Made by a program: the position numbers and the translations under genes. The notes beneath the pieces were generated by a model that saw only the letters and a list, made by a program, of their open reading frames with translations, did not search any database and had not been told where the DNA came from. DNA of 64,000 nucleotides, taken from contig OU612073.1 of assembly GCA_914767715.1 (NCBI GenBank), forward strand, positions 7,812,001 through 7,876,000, in the 5' to 3' direction. The stretch's first letter is position 1. Each line of letters begins with the position of its first letter. This document shows, piece by piece, positions 14,101-25,248 of the stretch. The DNA is from Membranipora membranacea (Eukaryota > Bryozoa > Gymnolaemata > Cheilostomatida > Membraniporidae).

Positions 14101-17100
14101 GCCTCTTCGATATAGAGAGTAGCCTGAATTCCGGCGGGAAAGGGTATAGGGTGCGGCTTGAGTACCATGGGTACCTGTACTCTAGAGGGGTAACCCTCTC
14201 CGCAATAAAGACTTAGACTTATGAAAACATAGTAATGTATGATCTTCTCATAAATCTTACCACTCTTGTCTGATTGAGGGGTAAGCGAGCCGTCATCTCC
14301 TTGGTCACCATCTTCAAATATCCAATCCTTCTTGACTTTATTGACACTCAGCGGTAGAGTAGGGGTGCTGACAGTGGTGGTTAATAGTGTTCCGGGCCGT
14401 CGCACATTAGCTCTTTTTTTCTTCGGATCAATCTAAATCATCAAAGCAGTTGTCAGTTGTTAGTAAAACTCTTATTTGCTTTTAATTTTTTTTTAATATA
14501 TATTATCTGTTAAACACCAATGGCCCTTTGTCGCAGAGTTATTGGCTCTGCTGGCTTGAGTAAAAGTATATTATTGAACAACAAGTCCCCATACCAAATT
14601 TGATAATCAAGTGAATTTACATTAATAATTGAGAAAATCAACGATCGAGTTTCAATTAGAGTTGTGCAGCGTTGGCTGCAGAGAGGACAATTCCAGTTTA
14701 TTTAAAGTAGTATCAGGGAGTTTTGTCCCAGCAAGGAGGGTGGTGGTCCCAGCTCCATGGTAGTATGGACCATTAACTAGCTTAGTTATGTGACAGTGTT
14801 ATAAGAGGTTGAATCAGTGGGATAATTATCGCAATACTGTAATATATTGATTAATTATTGTAACACTTTTAATAATCTGTAACACTTTTGGTAATCGGCA
14901 CATTTACCTTAACATATTGCTTTTAATCCGCACCACTTATAAGTGAACCATGAGAAAATTATTGCTGTAGTAATGAGGTAAACACTCCAAAGCACATGTG
15001 TCTGCAGTATCCAGAACTGGAATTAGTTACTCTTTTCGGAGAAAATAACCAAATCACCAAGATCACTAAATTGTTGGAATATAGGGAATCTAATAATATA
15101 CCAATCTAGGATATGCTTACCGCCTTTCGAAATTTAATCACAGCGATTTTATGTTTCGAAATATCCAAAATCTTTTTTTTTAAAAAAGACAGAAATAAAA
15201 ACAAAGAAGATGAAATAATGGGGACACAATATCTATCCTAGAGAAATTATGGGTAAATCGGTTATGAATGATCATAAAATTGTACAGCTGATAGTGTTTG
15301 CAATTCATTGTCTGAATGCTGTAAAGACTTGAATGACATCCCCGATTGGTTAGGATGGACACAACATCATTACAAGTACCCCTAGAGCCCTCATGATCTT
15401 GTTACACAAAGACCACAAACATATAAATTCATAGTATTTATATCAAATAAATACATAGTATTTATATCAAATAAATATATAGTATTTATATGTTCATGAT
15501 GAAGACACAGTTTTGAACAACAGAAATGTCACAAAATCTTCATCTTGCAAACTTACTGTACCAAGTCTTGAACCATATTTCTAAAAAACCAGCATCACAA
15601 TTATCACTTGAGCCAATTGCAGTTATAAACTAAGAATATTATGGCATGTCAACTTCGTTCCCACGATGCAATTCCCACAAGTGGGACTTGTACAGTCATT
15701 AGAAACTATATCCCAGGTTTCTTAAATTAAGGACAGCACGCGATAAAATCAGGGGCAGACAACCTAGTATACTGAAACTTGTGTTACACAAAAATCTTCC
15801 CTAGTTGCATACTAGGGGGTCTCTCAATTGAAAATAGCCAAAATCACAATCTGATCGCTCACTCAGACAGTGAGCAAGACCTGCTAGGGTCTTGTCCCCA
15901 AGTCGCTCACTCATTAATGGAACTATATACATTCTGAATGATTTGGGAATTTGTCTGATTGAAAGACTGAGTGAGCAATAACTTTGAGCAATGCTCATTC
16001 TAAATGCAAGACCCCCAGAATGACAATATGAGATAACCCAAATTTATCTGTCCTGCAGTCACTTGACAATAAAATCCATTGTTTGCGATCGTCTAGGTTA
16101 CTGTAACATACAAGGATAACTACATACCGATTTGAAGTCTTCACTTGGATCCCCATTTGATGGGGAGGGTGGTACAGGGGTTATCTCAGGCAACTTATCG
16201 GCAGAAGACAACTCTAAATAACAATGATCACACCATTATTTCAATAAATTTGTCTGTATGTGGATTAAAAGCTCAAACTGTGCCAGGATAGCTGGCAGTA
16301 GCATTCAATTGGTACTACCAGCTATCCCGGCACAGTTTGAGTGCTTGAACTAATCTGTTGTAATGATTTGCAGCATAATAGAGTTTTGGGCGACTTAGGA
16401 TATAGAGCGAGACATATACTGGGAACATTGTTTATTCTTCAGTACTTTTTTTATGACATGTGGTAGTGCATGGAGCCTCTCAAAGTATCCCACAATGCAA
16501 GATTTTGGGGTCAGACTCAGAGATTGATCAGACCAAAGATAAAAGACAATATATATGTTTTTATCTCTGAGAATTTCAGTCTGAAATTGCTATTTGTGAA
16601 AAGAGAAGCAACTGTCCTAACCATAAACATATATAATGTAACTTTCCTTTATTAAATTTGTTCATGGTTCTGAGACAGGAGATAGCAGAATAACACTATA
16701 GCAAGCAAGCAAAATAGGATAGAAAGCACCCTTACCTCTACCAGAGCCTTGCCTAGATGATGGAGTTTGAGATGTGGTGGGTAGGTCAGGACTAGGTAAA
16801 GGGGATTCTGTTATCGGAGTATACAGTCTTTGCATGACAATAGAATCACCTATTGCAGACAACCCGTCCGAAAAAGAGACACCGCCCTCGGCAATCATTG
16901 GGGATGTTGGTATTACTATGGGATTGGAGTGGGGACTAGCTTTAGTTGGGGAGTCGCGGGTAATCGGGGACTTTGGGTGGAGAAGGTTTTTACTACCGCG
17001 ATCAAAGTCGGTGATTGTGCTGGCTGGTGTAGGCAATCTGACAATAGATGAAGAATGGAAAATAATAGAATGGAATAGAAAGTAAGATACGAAAATGTTA

Positions 17101-20100
17101 AAGCTTTCACTAAAACTATGAGAGCAAAACCTGTCTCTGCTAGCGTTATAGTGACTGGGAAATACGTCGGAGGTTTTATAGGATCCAATAATTCATAATA
17201 GGATTCAATAAATTAGAGATGTGAAACCCCTATCATCATATCGCTAGTATTTACAAGCTTTAGGCAAGAATATCTAGGAAAATTAACATATAAAGAGCAC
17301 GAGGCTTAGAAGTAGCAGAAAAAAATTGCAACATGCAGCCAAAGGTGAACAGAAAATTCTACTAAGAATCTTACTCTTGACAGTTGGGTTGATATCTGCT
17401 GCTATCGTCCTTTTGAAAGGCCAAAAATAAATTCATAGTCAGCAAAACCATCATAGAATTTGGGTAATAACTAAGTATTTTTGACAACCAGTGGAAGAGT
17501 GTAGCCATATTGAAAAAGCTTGTGTTCAAAGATTTAGCAGTAATTTTGATTGTTGGTTGATGAGTGATAGTGAAAGAAATCAATCATATTCTTTTTAAAT
17601 TTGAGCTGTTGTATAAAGTTTGGTTTTAAGAGTAAAATTGATCTCACTGTTCAATTGGTCCTTATATAAAAAAAATAGGAGTCAGTGATGAGCTTTGAAT
17701 TAAATAAAAGAAATGAATTTAACTTACCTGCTTGGATCTGATAGTCTATTGCTACTAGCACTCAGCATGGAGAGGCGACTAGTACTAGCAGATCTCGGTA
17801 CAGATTTCTCTCTAACTAAAGATCCGTTCGCATCCTCTCCATCGATAAATACGGTCACCTACATCAATAGACAAATAATTTCAACTAAAGAATTTGAGAC
17901 TCTAAAAAAGTTGCCTTCTCTCTGAACCAAGCATGACAACTCCCAAAAAGTATGCGTTTTTATTGGGATTAGATTGGGAGAGTAGACTCAACTGTTATTA
18001 TATATTTTCATTTTATATTTATTATCTTTACATGTTTTTTGGCCAATCTGATGAGGGAATAGAACAAGCAATTTATTTTCACGATCAACTTTTAGTGAAG
18101 TTAAATTAGTTTTCCATTCATAGTAACCAGTTCTCAAACAAAATAAATATTTATTATACACGTTTTTATAAACACCATATAACTCGTTTGTTATCGTTAG
18201 TGGTAATGACAGAACCAATGCGAATAGGTCACATAGCATGTCCATTACTTATATTCAATCCATTGTTAAGTTTACCTCGCTCATTTCAATTGGACTGATA
18301 GTATTCCATAACTGAAATATGTTAACATGAGGCAATGTACAGGGAGCGAGAAGACAGACATGACAAATCAGAACATCCCTTGAACCAGGGAGGGGGGAGG
18401 GATTTCACCCTCCCACCTCAAATATAATTGTTACACATGCATGTACCGAGTCAACAATGGTGATGCATAAGCTCAAGAGATATGTTGGGACATATCAGAA
18501 TTAAGAATAAAAAAGTAAAGAATAAGACATATATAGGTCAAATTTGATCCAGTTTCCTGCATTCAGGTATGCTCCCCTTATACTGACTGATATGCCGCTG
18601 ATCAGTGAGAGAAGCAATTCCAAACACAGACAAACTTGATCAAACTAGGTCTAGGACACAAAATACTGAGCAACTACTTCAAATCAACCAGACAGACACG
18701 CAATGCTCGGTACATGGATTGCATTTTGACTGATAAACTCTGTGGAATTCTCAATGAAGTCAGGTCAAGTTTGATCCATTTGCCTGTATTTGGAGTTGCT
18801 CCCCTCCGCGTTACTCCAAATACAGGCAAAAGGATAACATATTTTATTAGATTGGACGCATCTTCCCTAAATTCATTGTACAGTAACAAGACATACATCA
18901 TCAATGGCACACTCGGTTAGCCCTTGGGGTTTCCTCAATAAATAATGACTGGTTTCTCTGCCCTTTTCTCAGCTAGCCATAAATGTATATCATGGATGGA
19001 AGTAGTTAAATACTAGAGATGATGATCTACAGCCTCCTATCAGACTTACCCCATCTCCTGTGGCGAGCGATGACTCCTTGTCTTGCTGACTAGAATTCTT
19101 CGGTTTGGCCTCCCGCTTTGTTTTCTTAGTGAGTCTTCTGGTTCGAGGAGCTACAATTGATATAAAAATAGTCATATAAAAAATCATAAATAATATCAAA
19201 AAACCCTTTAAAACCTTTAAAACCTTTATTTTGGTGTTATCATAAATCTAAGTCTTATCTCATTTAATTAATTTATATGTCTGACCAAGTCCTTTGTTGA
19301 AGCTGAACCTTTTGAGTTGAACATAAAAAACCTAGATATCCGGGGGTTGACAGACATTGTACATAGTAGCTCAATCATAATATACACCTCCAATAGCACA
19401 AATCAACGTACATTGGGAATGTTGAAAAAAAATAAAATGGCATTGTGGTAATGCTGTAACAACATGTACAATAAGAGTTACATAGGTCTGTCAACAAAGT
19501 TTGATAATCAAGAAATACAATAATTGATAGAACAGCAATGAACACAGACAGGACAAAACATAAAATGCAAATCATGGTCCACAAACTACACTCCCACTCC
19601 CATATTAGATCTCAGGTTTCAGAAAAATGCCGTACCCTCACTTTGTCGACCAATCAGGATTAAAGAAGGCAATTTAGCCATGCGAGCAACTATAGTGGTA
19701 CTAATAGGGTATATCAGACTTCAGTTACTGATTCTAGTAAACTTGATCATTTTCAGAGGAGAAACTGGTTAGAAAAGCAGGATAAACTGTAAGAGGCCTC
19801 GAAAAGTCTTGACATTGCCAGGTGGCACCTCAACACTATGCAGCAGGGTGCGACATTATGAAGAAACTCAAGCTAAAACACTGCAGTTCACAAACAGTTG
19901 TTACTAAACACAGACAGGACAGTGGTTTTCACGCAGAGTGTAAGCCACACGTGGGCTACAAGGGAGCGAAGTGGGAGCTATGTGTATGTGCTTGTCTGGA
20001 AGGTATTCACAAGTGAGGTATATCATGCAGATCACACTCATCTCTAGTACCTGTCCCAGACATATCTCCCCTCGAGCGTGCAGCTTTGATCCTAGGCTTC

Positions 20101-23100
20101 TTAACCCTAAACAATGTCTCGCCTTCATCGGACTCGTCTGTAACAATATCTGGTAATCTGTCTCCATCGTATGCTGATCTATGTCTCTGTGATGATTGGT
20201 CGCTTTCATCAGCTGACTCTCCTGATTGGTCAGAATCTGACCTATCACTGCTGTTGCCACAACTTGAGGATTTGCTGCCATCATTTACTGAAGCATTGTC
20301 ATCAGGAGTTACTGGTTTATTGCGACTAGGTCCTCTGCTAAGCAGACCTAGGAACTTCATGGCAATGTCTATGCCCTTCTCTGCTAATGGTTCCTCAGTC
20401 GGGGTCAGCGATTTTCTCATTTGCTCTTTTTTAAATGTTCTTGCTTTTGGCACGTAGAAATTAGGAAAATCTAACGAACAAAATCATATTGTGACGGACA
20501 GTTGTTTAAACAGAACATAATAGAAGGACTGAAATGTAAAGGCAACAACACATGTACATAAGCAGTAAACGCATCATGTTAGCTAAAATGGCTGAGGAAC
20601 ATCACAAACAGTGTGAAATTGAAATAATTTGAATTTTTATTATAAGGACAGTGATGAAATGGTAGATATGCATAGTAATCAGCAGCGAAAATTTAGGAGC
20701 AAAAGAATTATTATTTGAAGCATGCATCTAACCTGATTTGGGTTTTGGTGGTGTTTCAATCACAACAGGTGGAGGGGTGGGTGTTTTAAAAGTCTCAACA
20801 TCTTTCACCGTGCTGGTTTTCCGACTTTCTACAGAAGGCTGCACTTCACTTGGCTCAACAGAACTCCTAGACAAGGTGTCCTCTTTCTCTGCGAAGCCAT
20901 CACCATGACCTGATTTCTCAAACTCCATAGGCAGCTCATAACTTGGCGGTACAAGGCTATTGCGTTTGATGCTAAATATTTCGGGCAGGCTGGCACGATA
21001 CTCAATATCGGTGACTAGATTATCTGGGCTCAGGGGTATCTCAAGCAAGTCTATACACAAATTAAAACAGACACATGCAAGAAAAGGAAATATGAAAATT
21101 TACAAAAATCTAGTACCAGAGATAAAAAGAAAAAGCCAACATCCAAAGCGAAATAAAAATTATTATGCTGAACGGAAAGATTACGGGAAATTTGAAATCA
21201 TGTTACAATCATTGGTTGGTTATTTTTCTATTTGTGAAAATCAAAATCTACTTGATAAGCTAGATCTAAAGAAATCATTGGCTTCAATTGGTTTTATATT
21301 GGGCTTGTTCAGGTAATTATGTACCCATGCATAACAAGAGGATAACTCTCATTTTTCCCTTGAAATTGTTTACCTGGTTTGACGTGCTGATTATCCACAT
21401 TTATGCTGACTTGTTTATCTGTTCCAGAGGATGGAAGAAGGCCACGCTGCTCTGCAATATCATCCTCAGTACAATGAGATCTCAGATCATCTGCTTGAGG
21501 AGGGGACACAACCCTCACTTCCTTTTTAATTTGTTTCTGTGAAGTACCAATGAAAAGTGGCATTATGTAGGTGAGGGAAAACAACGAGCATACCCAGGAC
21601 CAATTGCAAATATACACAATTTATGGCAATATTGACGGAAAACAAAATATGATAGGATCAAACATTGTACGCTGCCTTTTGTAATTATGAGTTTAGAATG
21701 TCATTTCTTGTTGATGTAAATTTACTCAAGCCTGAGGCTCTTGTAGATGAAGGTAATAATAGCATAATGGAGATTGCTTAGAATGGAACAACACAGAGAA
21801 CAGAATGAATACCTCCTTGAGGCGATAATCTCTGCTATGTTTCGATTGCACAGTTCTGAATTCTATTTCCGCCATGACTTTTTCAGCCTGATCATAGGCT
21901 TTCATGTGAAGTAGATATCTTGGACAGTCCAGAGCAGGGAAGCGCTGGAGGAGCTGGGAATTCTGGTCACCGCCTTCTCGGTAGTCAAAACTGAGCTTTT
22001 GTACAAAATTCAGATATGGTACCAGGCGATAGTCATCCTACGAAGGAACATGATTATGAACAAATTTCTATTTGTAGACTATTAACAAAAACCTAGGGCC
22101 CTGAGAGTATGAGTAGAGATTATTTACACATTGTTTTATCGCAAAAGCGCAGACTTACCTCTTTTTTCTGGCTATCGTCCAGGGGGTTGATGAGAAGAAG
22201 ATCTTTGTAGCTTAACTGGCGAGCTATTTCATTGACTTGGCCAAACTTTCGGATTCCAGAGAGAAGTGAAAAGGGCGTGTTTTTGTGGCTGTCTTCCTTT
22301 TGCATATTACCGCCATAATCCTTTAGCATGTCGATTATTTCTGTATGACCACTCATACAGGCATAATGGAGAGGGGTACGACCCCCACTGTCAGGTGTAT
22401 TGACTGCAATACCATGTTTGAGAAGGGCAATGACAGCTCGAATGTTACCTTTCTCCGAGGCTATGTGAAGAGGGATTCTACCTAGATTATCAGACTGACA
22501 GAGGTCAACGCCGATTTCAGCTAAATAGTCAATGATGATATCCTGGTCGTTATCGGCTGCCACATGTAGCGGAGTCATCCCATCATGGTTCTTAATTTCA
22601 GGCGACAAGCCTTGATCGATTAGCAGAGCAAGACCAGCTCGGCTACCAGAGGCGGCAGTGCCATGGACAGCGCTATTTCCTACACTAGTAAGTTTCTCAA
22701 TATCAGCCCCTTCTCTCACAAGTAAGTTCAATGAATCCTCTTGTCCAAAAGCTGACGCTAAATGTAATGGGGTGTGTTCGTCATTGTTTGTGATATCCAT
22801 AGCAGCACCGCTTTCCACAAGATACTCGACCATGTTGTTGTTACCCATTCTGGCAGCAGCATGTAGGGGAGTGTTACCTTGTAGGTCTGAGGAGTCAACA
22901 GTCGCTCCTGAAATCATAAGCAACTTAGCAGTGTCTTTTGCAGCTTGAGTGTCCTTACATGCGGCCAACATGTGCATGGGTGTTCTACCATGCTTGTCTT
23001 GGTAGTTTACTGCAGCCCCGCTGTTGACAAGAAGGTTGGCGGATGAGATGTTGCCAGCCTTTGCCGCCATGTGCAATGGGGTCTTGCCAGCAATGTTTTC

Positions 23101-25248
23101 AGATATTAAAATCTGATCAAGGTAGCCATGGTCTTCGGCTGATTCCATCAGTAGTTTGACTACGTGACTGTGACCATACTTGCAAGCATAGTGTAGTGGA
23201 CTGTTCCCGTAGACATTTTTGAGGTTGATGTGGTCTTGGCATAATAGAAGTAACTTCTTTACCACTTTCCCCAAACCTAATTTACAGGCTATGTGTAGCG
23301 CTGTGTCGCCTTTCCTATCAGCCACCACAACATCCTTCGCACTACAATCCTTTAACAGGGTGATGGCCATCCTTTCATCATTGTTAACTAGTGCTGTGTG
23401 CAAAGGAGTTCTACCATCAATATCACAGTGAGAAAAGTTTGCACCGTTCTGAAGGAGGATTGAGGCCAGGTTTCTAGAGGACATCTCGGAGGCTACATGA
23501 AGAGTTGTCCTCCTGTTCACATCCAATCGGTTTGGATCAGCACCAGCATTCAGCAGTGTACAGGCTAATCTGGTGTCATTGTAGTTGCAAGCAATGTGCA
23601 AAGCGGTGCTACCATCATAGTTGGAAGCATCGACATCAACGCCAGCCGAAAGCAGAGCTCTGGCAACTACGAAATTGCCTCTGGATACAGCCAAATGCAA
23701 TGCATTGTTGCCTGAAGAGTCACGAATTGTCAAATCACAGCCATTTTCCACTAGTTCTCTTATTATCGGTAGTCCAGCATTATTAGTAATAGCCATATGT
23801 AGGGCTGTGCAACCCTCTGCGTTTATAGCATTTAAATCTATTTTCGTCTTTAGCTGAGACACAATGTCAATAGACAAACCGTTGCCAAAATCATCGTCGT
23901 TGGCGCGATATGTGCTTCTAGCTGTGTTTAACCTGCCCTTATCAATCGGTGGGAGTTTTTGAATGCGAACCTCTTGACTTCCAAAAACTTTCTTTGCCGC
24001 CACAAGCTCCTGAAGAGCAGCACCATTACAGAACTTTACAGCTAGATGCAAAGCAGTATTTCCATCGTTGTCACCGCTGTCAGCAGCAATGCTTGGGAAC
24101 TGAAGTAACAAGCTAATAAGGTCGGTCCTCCCAAGCCTTGTTGCTATGTGAAGGGCTGTCTCTCCATTGTCATTTTTTTCATTCACATCCATCTTCTTTT
24201 GCTTCAGTAACATTTCGGTCACTTTGATGTCAGAGAGCTCGACAGCATAATGCAGTGCTGTGTTGCCATGGATATCCTTGCAGTTTAATCTGAGTTGCGG
24301 ATACCGAAACATGTTCTGGATGACGTTGTGATGATTCTCTCTCACTGCTATGTGAAGCGCTGTTTGCCTCTCATTGTTAAAAATATTGATGTTGGCACCA
24401 TTTTTCAGCAGGGTTGACACTGTACCAGTGTGTCCGTACCTAGCTGCCACATGTAGCGGCGTGTTCCCGTTGACATTCTGTTGGTTTGGGTTGACATGTT
24501 TCTGTAGCAGTAGAGCGGTAGCCCCTATAGCTCCGTGGATAGAGGCTAAGTGAAGAGGAGAGTTGTCAAACAGATCTGCCTCATCGGCCGACTCACCGTT
24601 TCTGAGCAGTTGTTCCAGGATCTTTATATGACCAGATTTAGCTGCAAGGTGGACAAGACTCATGTCGGATGGCTTGAGATGGCAGTAACACTCACATATA
24701 CACCTCTGATGTCTGCCGTGATCATGACTACGACTACCGCATGTCCTTGATCCACGACTGAGATAGTCACAAAGGCACAGTTGGCAATCTTCGTTTAGTT
24801 GAGCGTCAATGTTGGTTGTATCGGCGTGGGCTTCATCAAGGTCAGGCAGGTTCATACCCAGACCAACCAAAGAGATAACTTCCTCCTTTTTCAGATTGAC
24901 GTTAGATTTCTTGAATAGATTCGGATATATAGAAGGGTCAATATTTTCTAGATTTGGTTCTAGTTGAGTTTTGTCCAATTCTTTGCCAGGATGCTGGATC
25001 AGAACTTTAGTTATCCAGGGGAGATAAAAATCTAACGATTTCTTTTTCAGCTGTTTATAATGTTTGCGACGTTTTCGGTTATCCATAGAACCATAAATAG
25101 TAGGAAAGAGAGCACTCCAGTTCGATTGTCCGCCATTCTGCTCGATCTTAGGAATGCAGATGCTGACACCATAGCTGAAATCTGAATCTGTGAATCCTTT
25201 TCCGCTGACAGACAGGTCGACTAGTCCTGAGAAATGATTGTATGCCAT
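8188..25248 (-). CDS. giant ankyrin-repeat protein, 19 exons, about 2007 residues
   Basis: Exons 5' to 3': 25248-22159, 22037-21813, 21536-21374, 21050-20733, 20470-20051, 19150-19050, 18311-18276, 17858-17728, 17037-16736, 16213-16128, 15580-15557, 15171-15121, 14432-14261, 11779-11587, 11133-11015, 10111-10041, 9625-9503, 9023-8929, 8491-8188. All borders are AG/GT and every phase matches; the sum is 6024 nt, 2008 codons with the TAA. About 22 ankyrin repeats (TPLHLAA type) fill residues 195-1010, after a 190-residue N-terminal region with a Cys-rich patch. The middle is Ser/Pro/acidic with basic stretches, then a Lys/Arg/Glu-rich probable coiled coil, then a helical C-terminal region. Ankyrin arrays bind proteins; partner and location are unknown. 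The start ATG has an in-frame TGA two codons upstream. I do not recognise a named orthologue. Small exons 18276-18311, 15557-15580 and 15121-15171 are multiples of three and could be skipped. Confidence 0.85.
10823..10880 (-). repeat. tandem U2 snRNA 5'-end fragments (pseudogene)
   Basis: On the minus strand an ATCGCTTCTCGGC start followed by TTGGCTAAGATCAAAG matches the first ~30 nt of U2 snRNA with a few changes. A second, 5'-clipped copy of the TTGGCTAAGATCAAAGTG part lies directly upstream. The branch-site recognition region (GTAGTA) and the rest of U2 are missing, so this is not a working snRNA. It sits in an intron of the ankyrin gene on the same strand. Confidence 0.75.
12447..12935. 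repeat. three-copy degenerate minisatellite (about 139-bp unit)
   Basis: Two good copies begin at about 12685 and 12824 (AATCACTGGATTCCATTTC start) and a more diverged one at about 12447. They lie in the 2.5-kb intron between exons 14432-14261 and 11779-11587. The 67-codon open frame in the first copy is a by-product of the repeat. Confidence 0.8.
13350..13423. mobile_element. 74-bp MITE-like element with 17-bp terminal inverted repeats
   Basis: It begins TAGCCTGTCTTAACAAG and ends CTTGTCAAGACAGGCTA, inverted repeats with one mismatch. The same ends bound a 75-bp element at 31379-31453. The interiors match poorly and partly in reversed orientation. Confidence 0.65.
13896..14222 (+). mobile_element. 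tRNA-derived SINE
   Basis: The head (GTCAGGAGTGGTCTGATGG...) looks like a tRNA of the Leu/Ser type. It has a box A-like GTGGTCTGATGGTTAAGG and a box B GGTTCAATTTC at 13955-13965 with the usual spacing for Pol III promoters. A ~240-bp unrelated body follows, ending near AATAAAGACTTAGACTTA. It is antisense within an intron of the ankyrin gene. Such elements are moved by a LINE partner; I cannot tell which one. Confidence 0.75.
15431..15492. repeat. 24-bp tandem repeat, 2.6 copies
   Basis: The AT-rich unit starting ATAGTATTTATATC repeats exactly at 15431, 15455 and (partial) 15479, in an intron of the ankyrin gene. Confidence 0.85.
15820..15980. repeat. dispersed repeat, same family as the 57.5-kb duplication
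   Basis: It shares GGGGTCTCT, the CGCTCACTCATT block and GCTATATACATTCTGAATGA (with small changes) with 57456-57600. Both copies contain an inverted CGCTCA/TGAGCG arrangement, suggesting a foldback element. Confidence 0.7.
16267..16348. repeat. hairpin-forming inverted repeat, about 36-bp arms
   Basis: The arm around CTCAAACTGTGCC at 16267-16303 is complemented at 16313-16348 with about four mismatches, leaving a loop of about 9 nt. It lies in an intron of the ankyrin gene and is probably a short foldback transposon remnant. Confidence 0.85.
18779..18830. repeat. perfect 18-bp inverted repeat in a dispersed element
   Basis: TTTGCCTGTATTTGGAGT at 18779-18796 is perfectly complemented at 18813-18830 around a 16-nt loop. 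The flanking TGGATCAAACTTGA block (on the reverse strand here) recurs at about 30550-30570, so this belongs to a repeat family spread in the window. Confidence 0.8.
22159..25248 (-). other. first coding exon: N-terminal region plus ankyrin array
   Basis: A single 3090-nt exon codes 1030 residues and ends in donor GTAAGT. Residues 1-150 match no family I know and contain a basic run (NRKRRKHYKQLKKK) that could be a nuclear localisation or membrane-contact patch. Residues 155-190 hold CQLCLC and CICECYCH, a Cys/His-rich cluster that might bind zinc. From about 195 on, 33-residue ankyrin repeats follow with the TPLH, A..G and LL..GA..N signatures. One repeat near residue 430 carries an insertion of roughly 40 residues. 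The last repeat (TPFSLLS) is degenerate and acts as a cap. An intronless array contrasts with the finely divided remainder of the gene and may mark an older retroposed or captured exon; that is inference. Confidence 0.9.

Noticed and set aside
15431-15492. Regular 24-bp repeats considered as a CRISPR-like array
   Set aside because: Direct tandem repeats with no spacers, AT-rich, in a eukaryotic intron.
17375-17409. A 35-nt segment with AG/GT borders between exons 17858-17728 and 17037-16736
   Set aside because: Including it shifts the next exon into a frame that stops within about 40 codons; the neighbouring exons join in phase without it. At most a non-productive cassette.
18636-18920. Overlapping open frames on both strands (94 and 78 codons)
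   Set aside because: Caused by the self-complementary dispersed repeat, which reads similarly on both strands.
20086-20457. Plus-strand frame rich in Ser and Asp
   Set aside because: Antisense shadow of a Ser/Asp-rich coding exon of the ankyrin gene.
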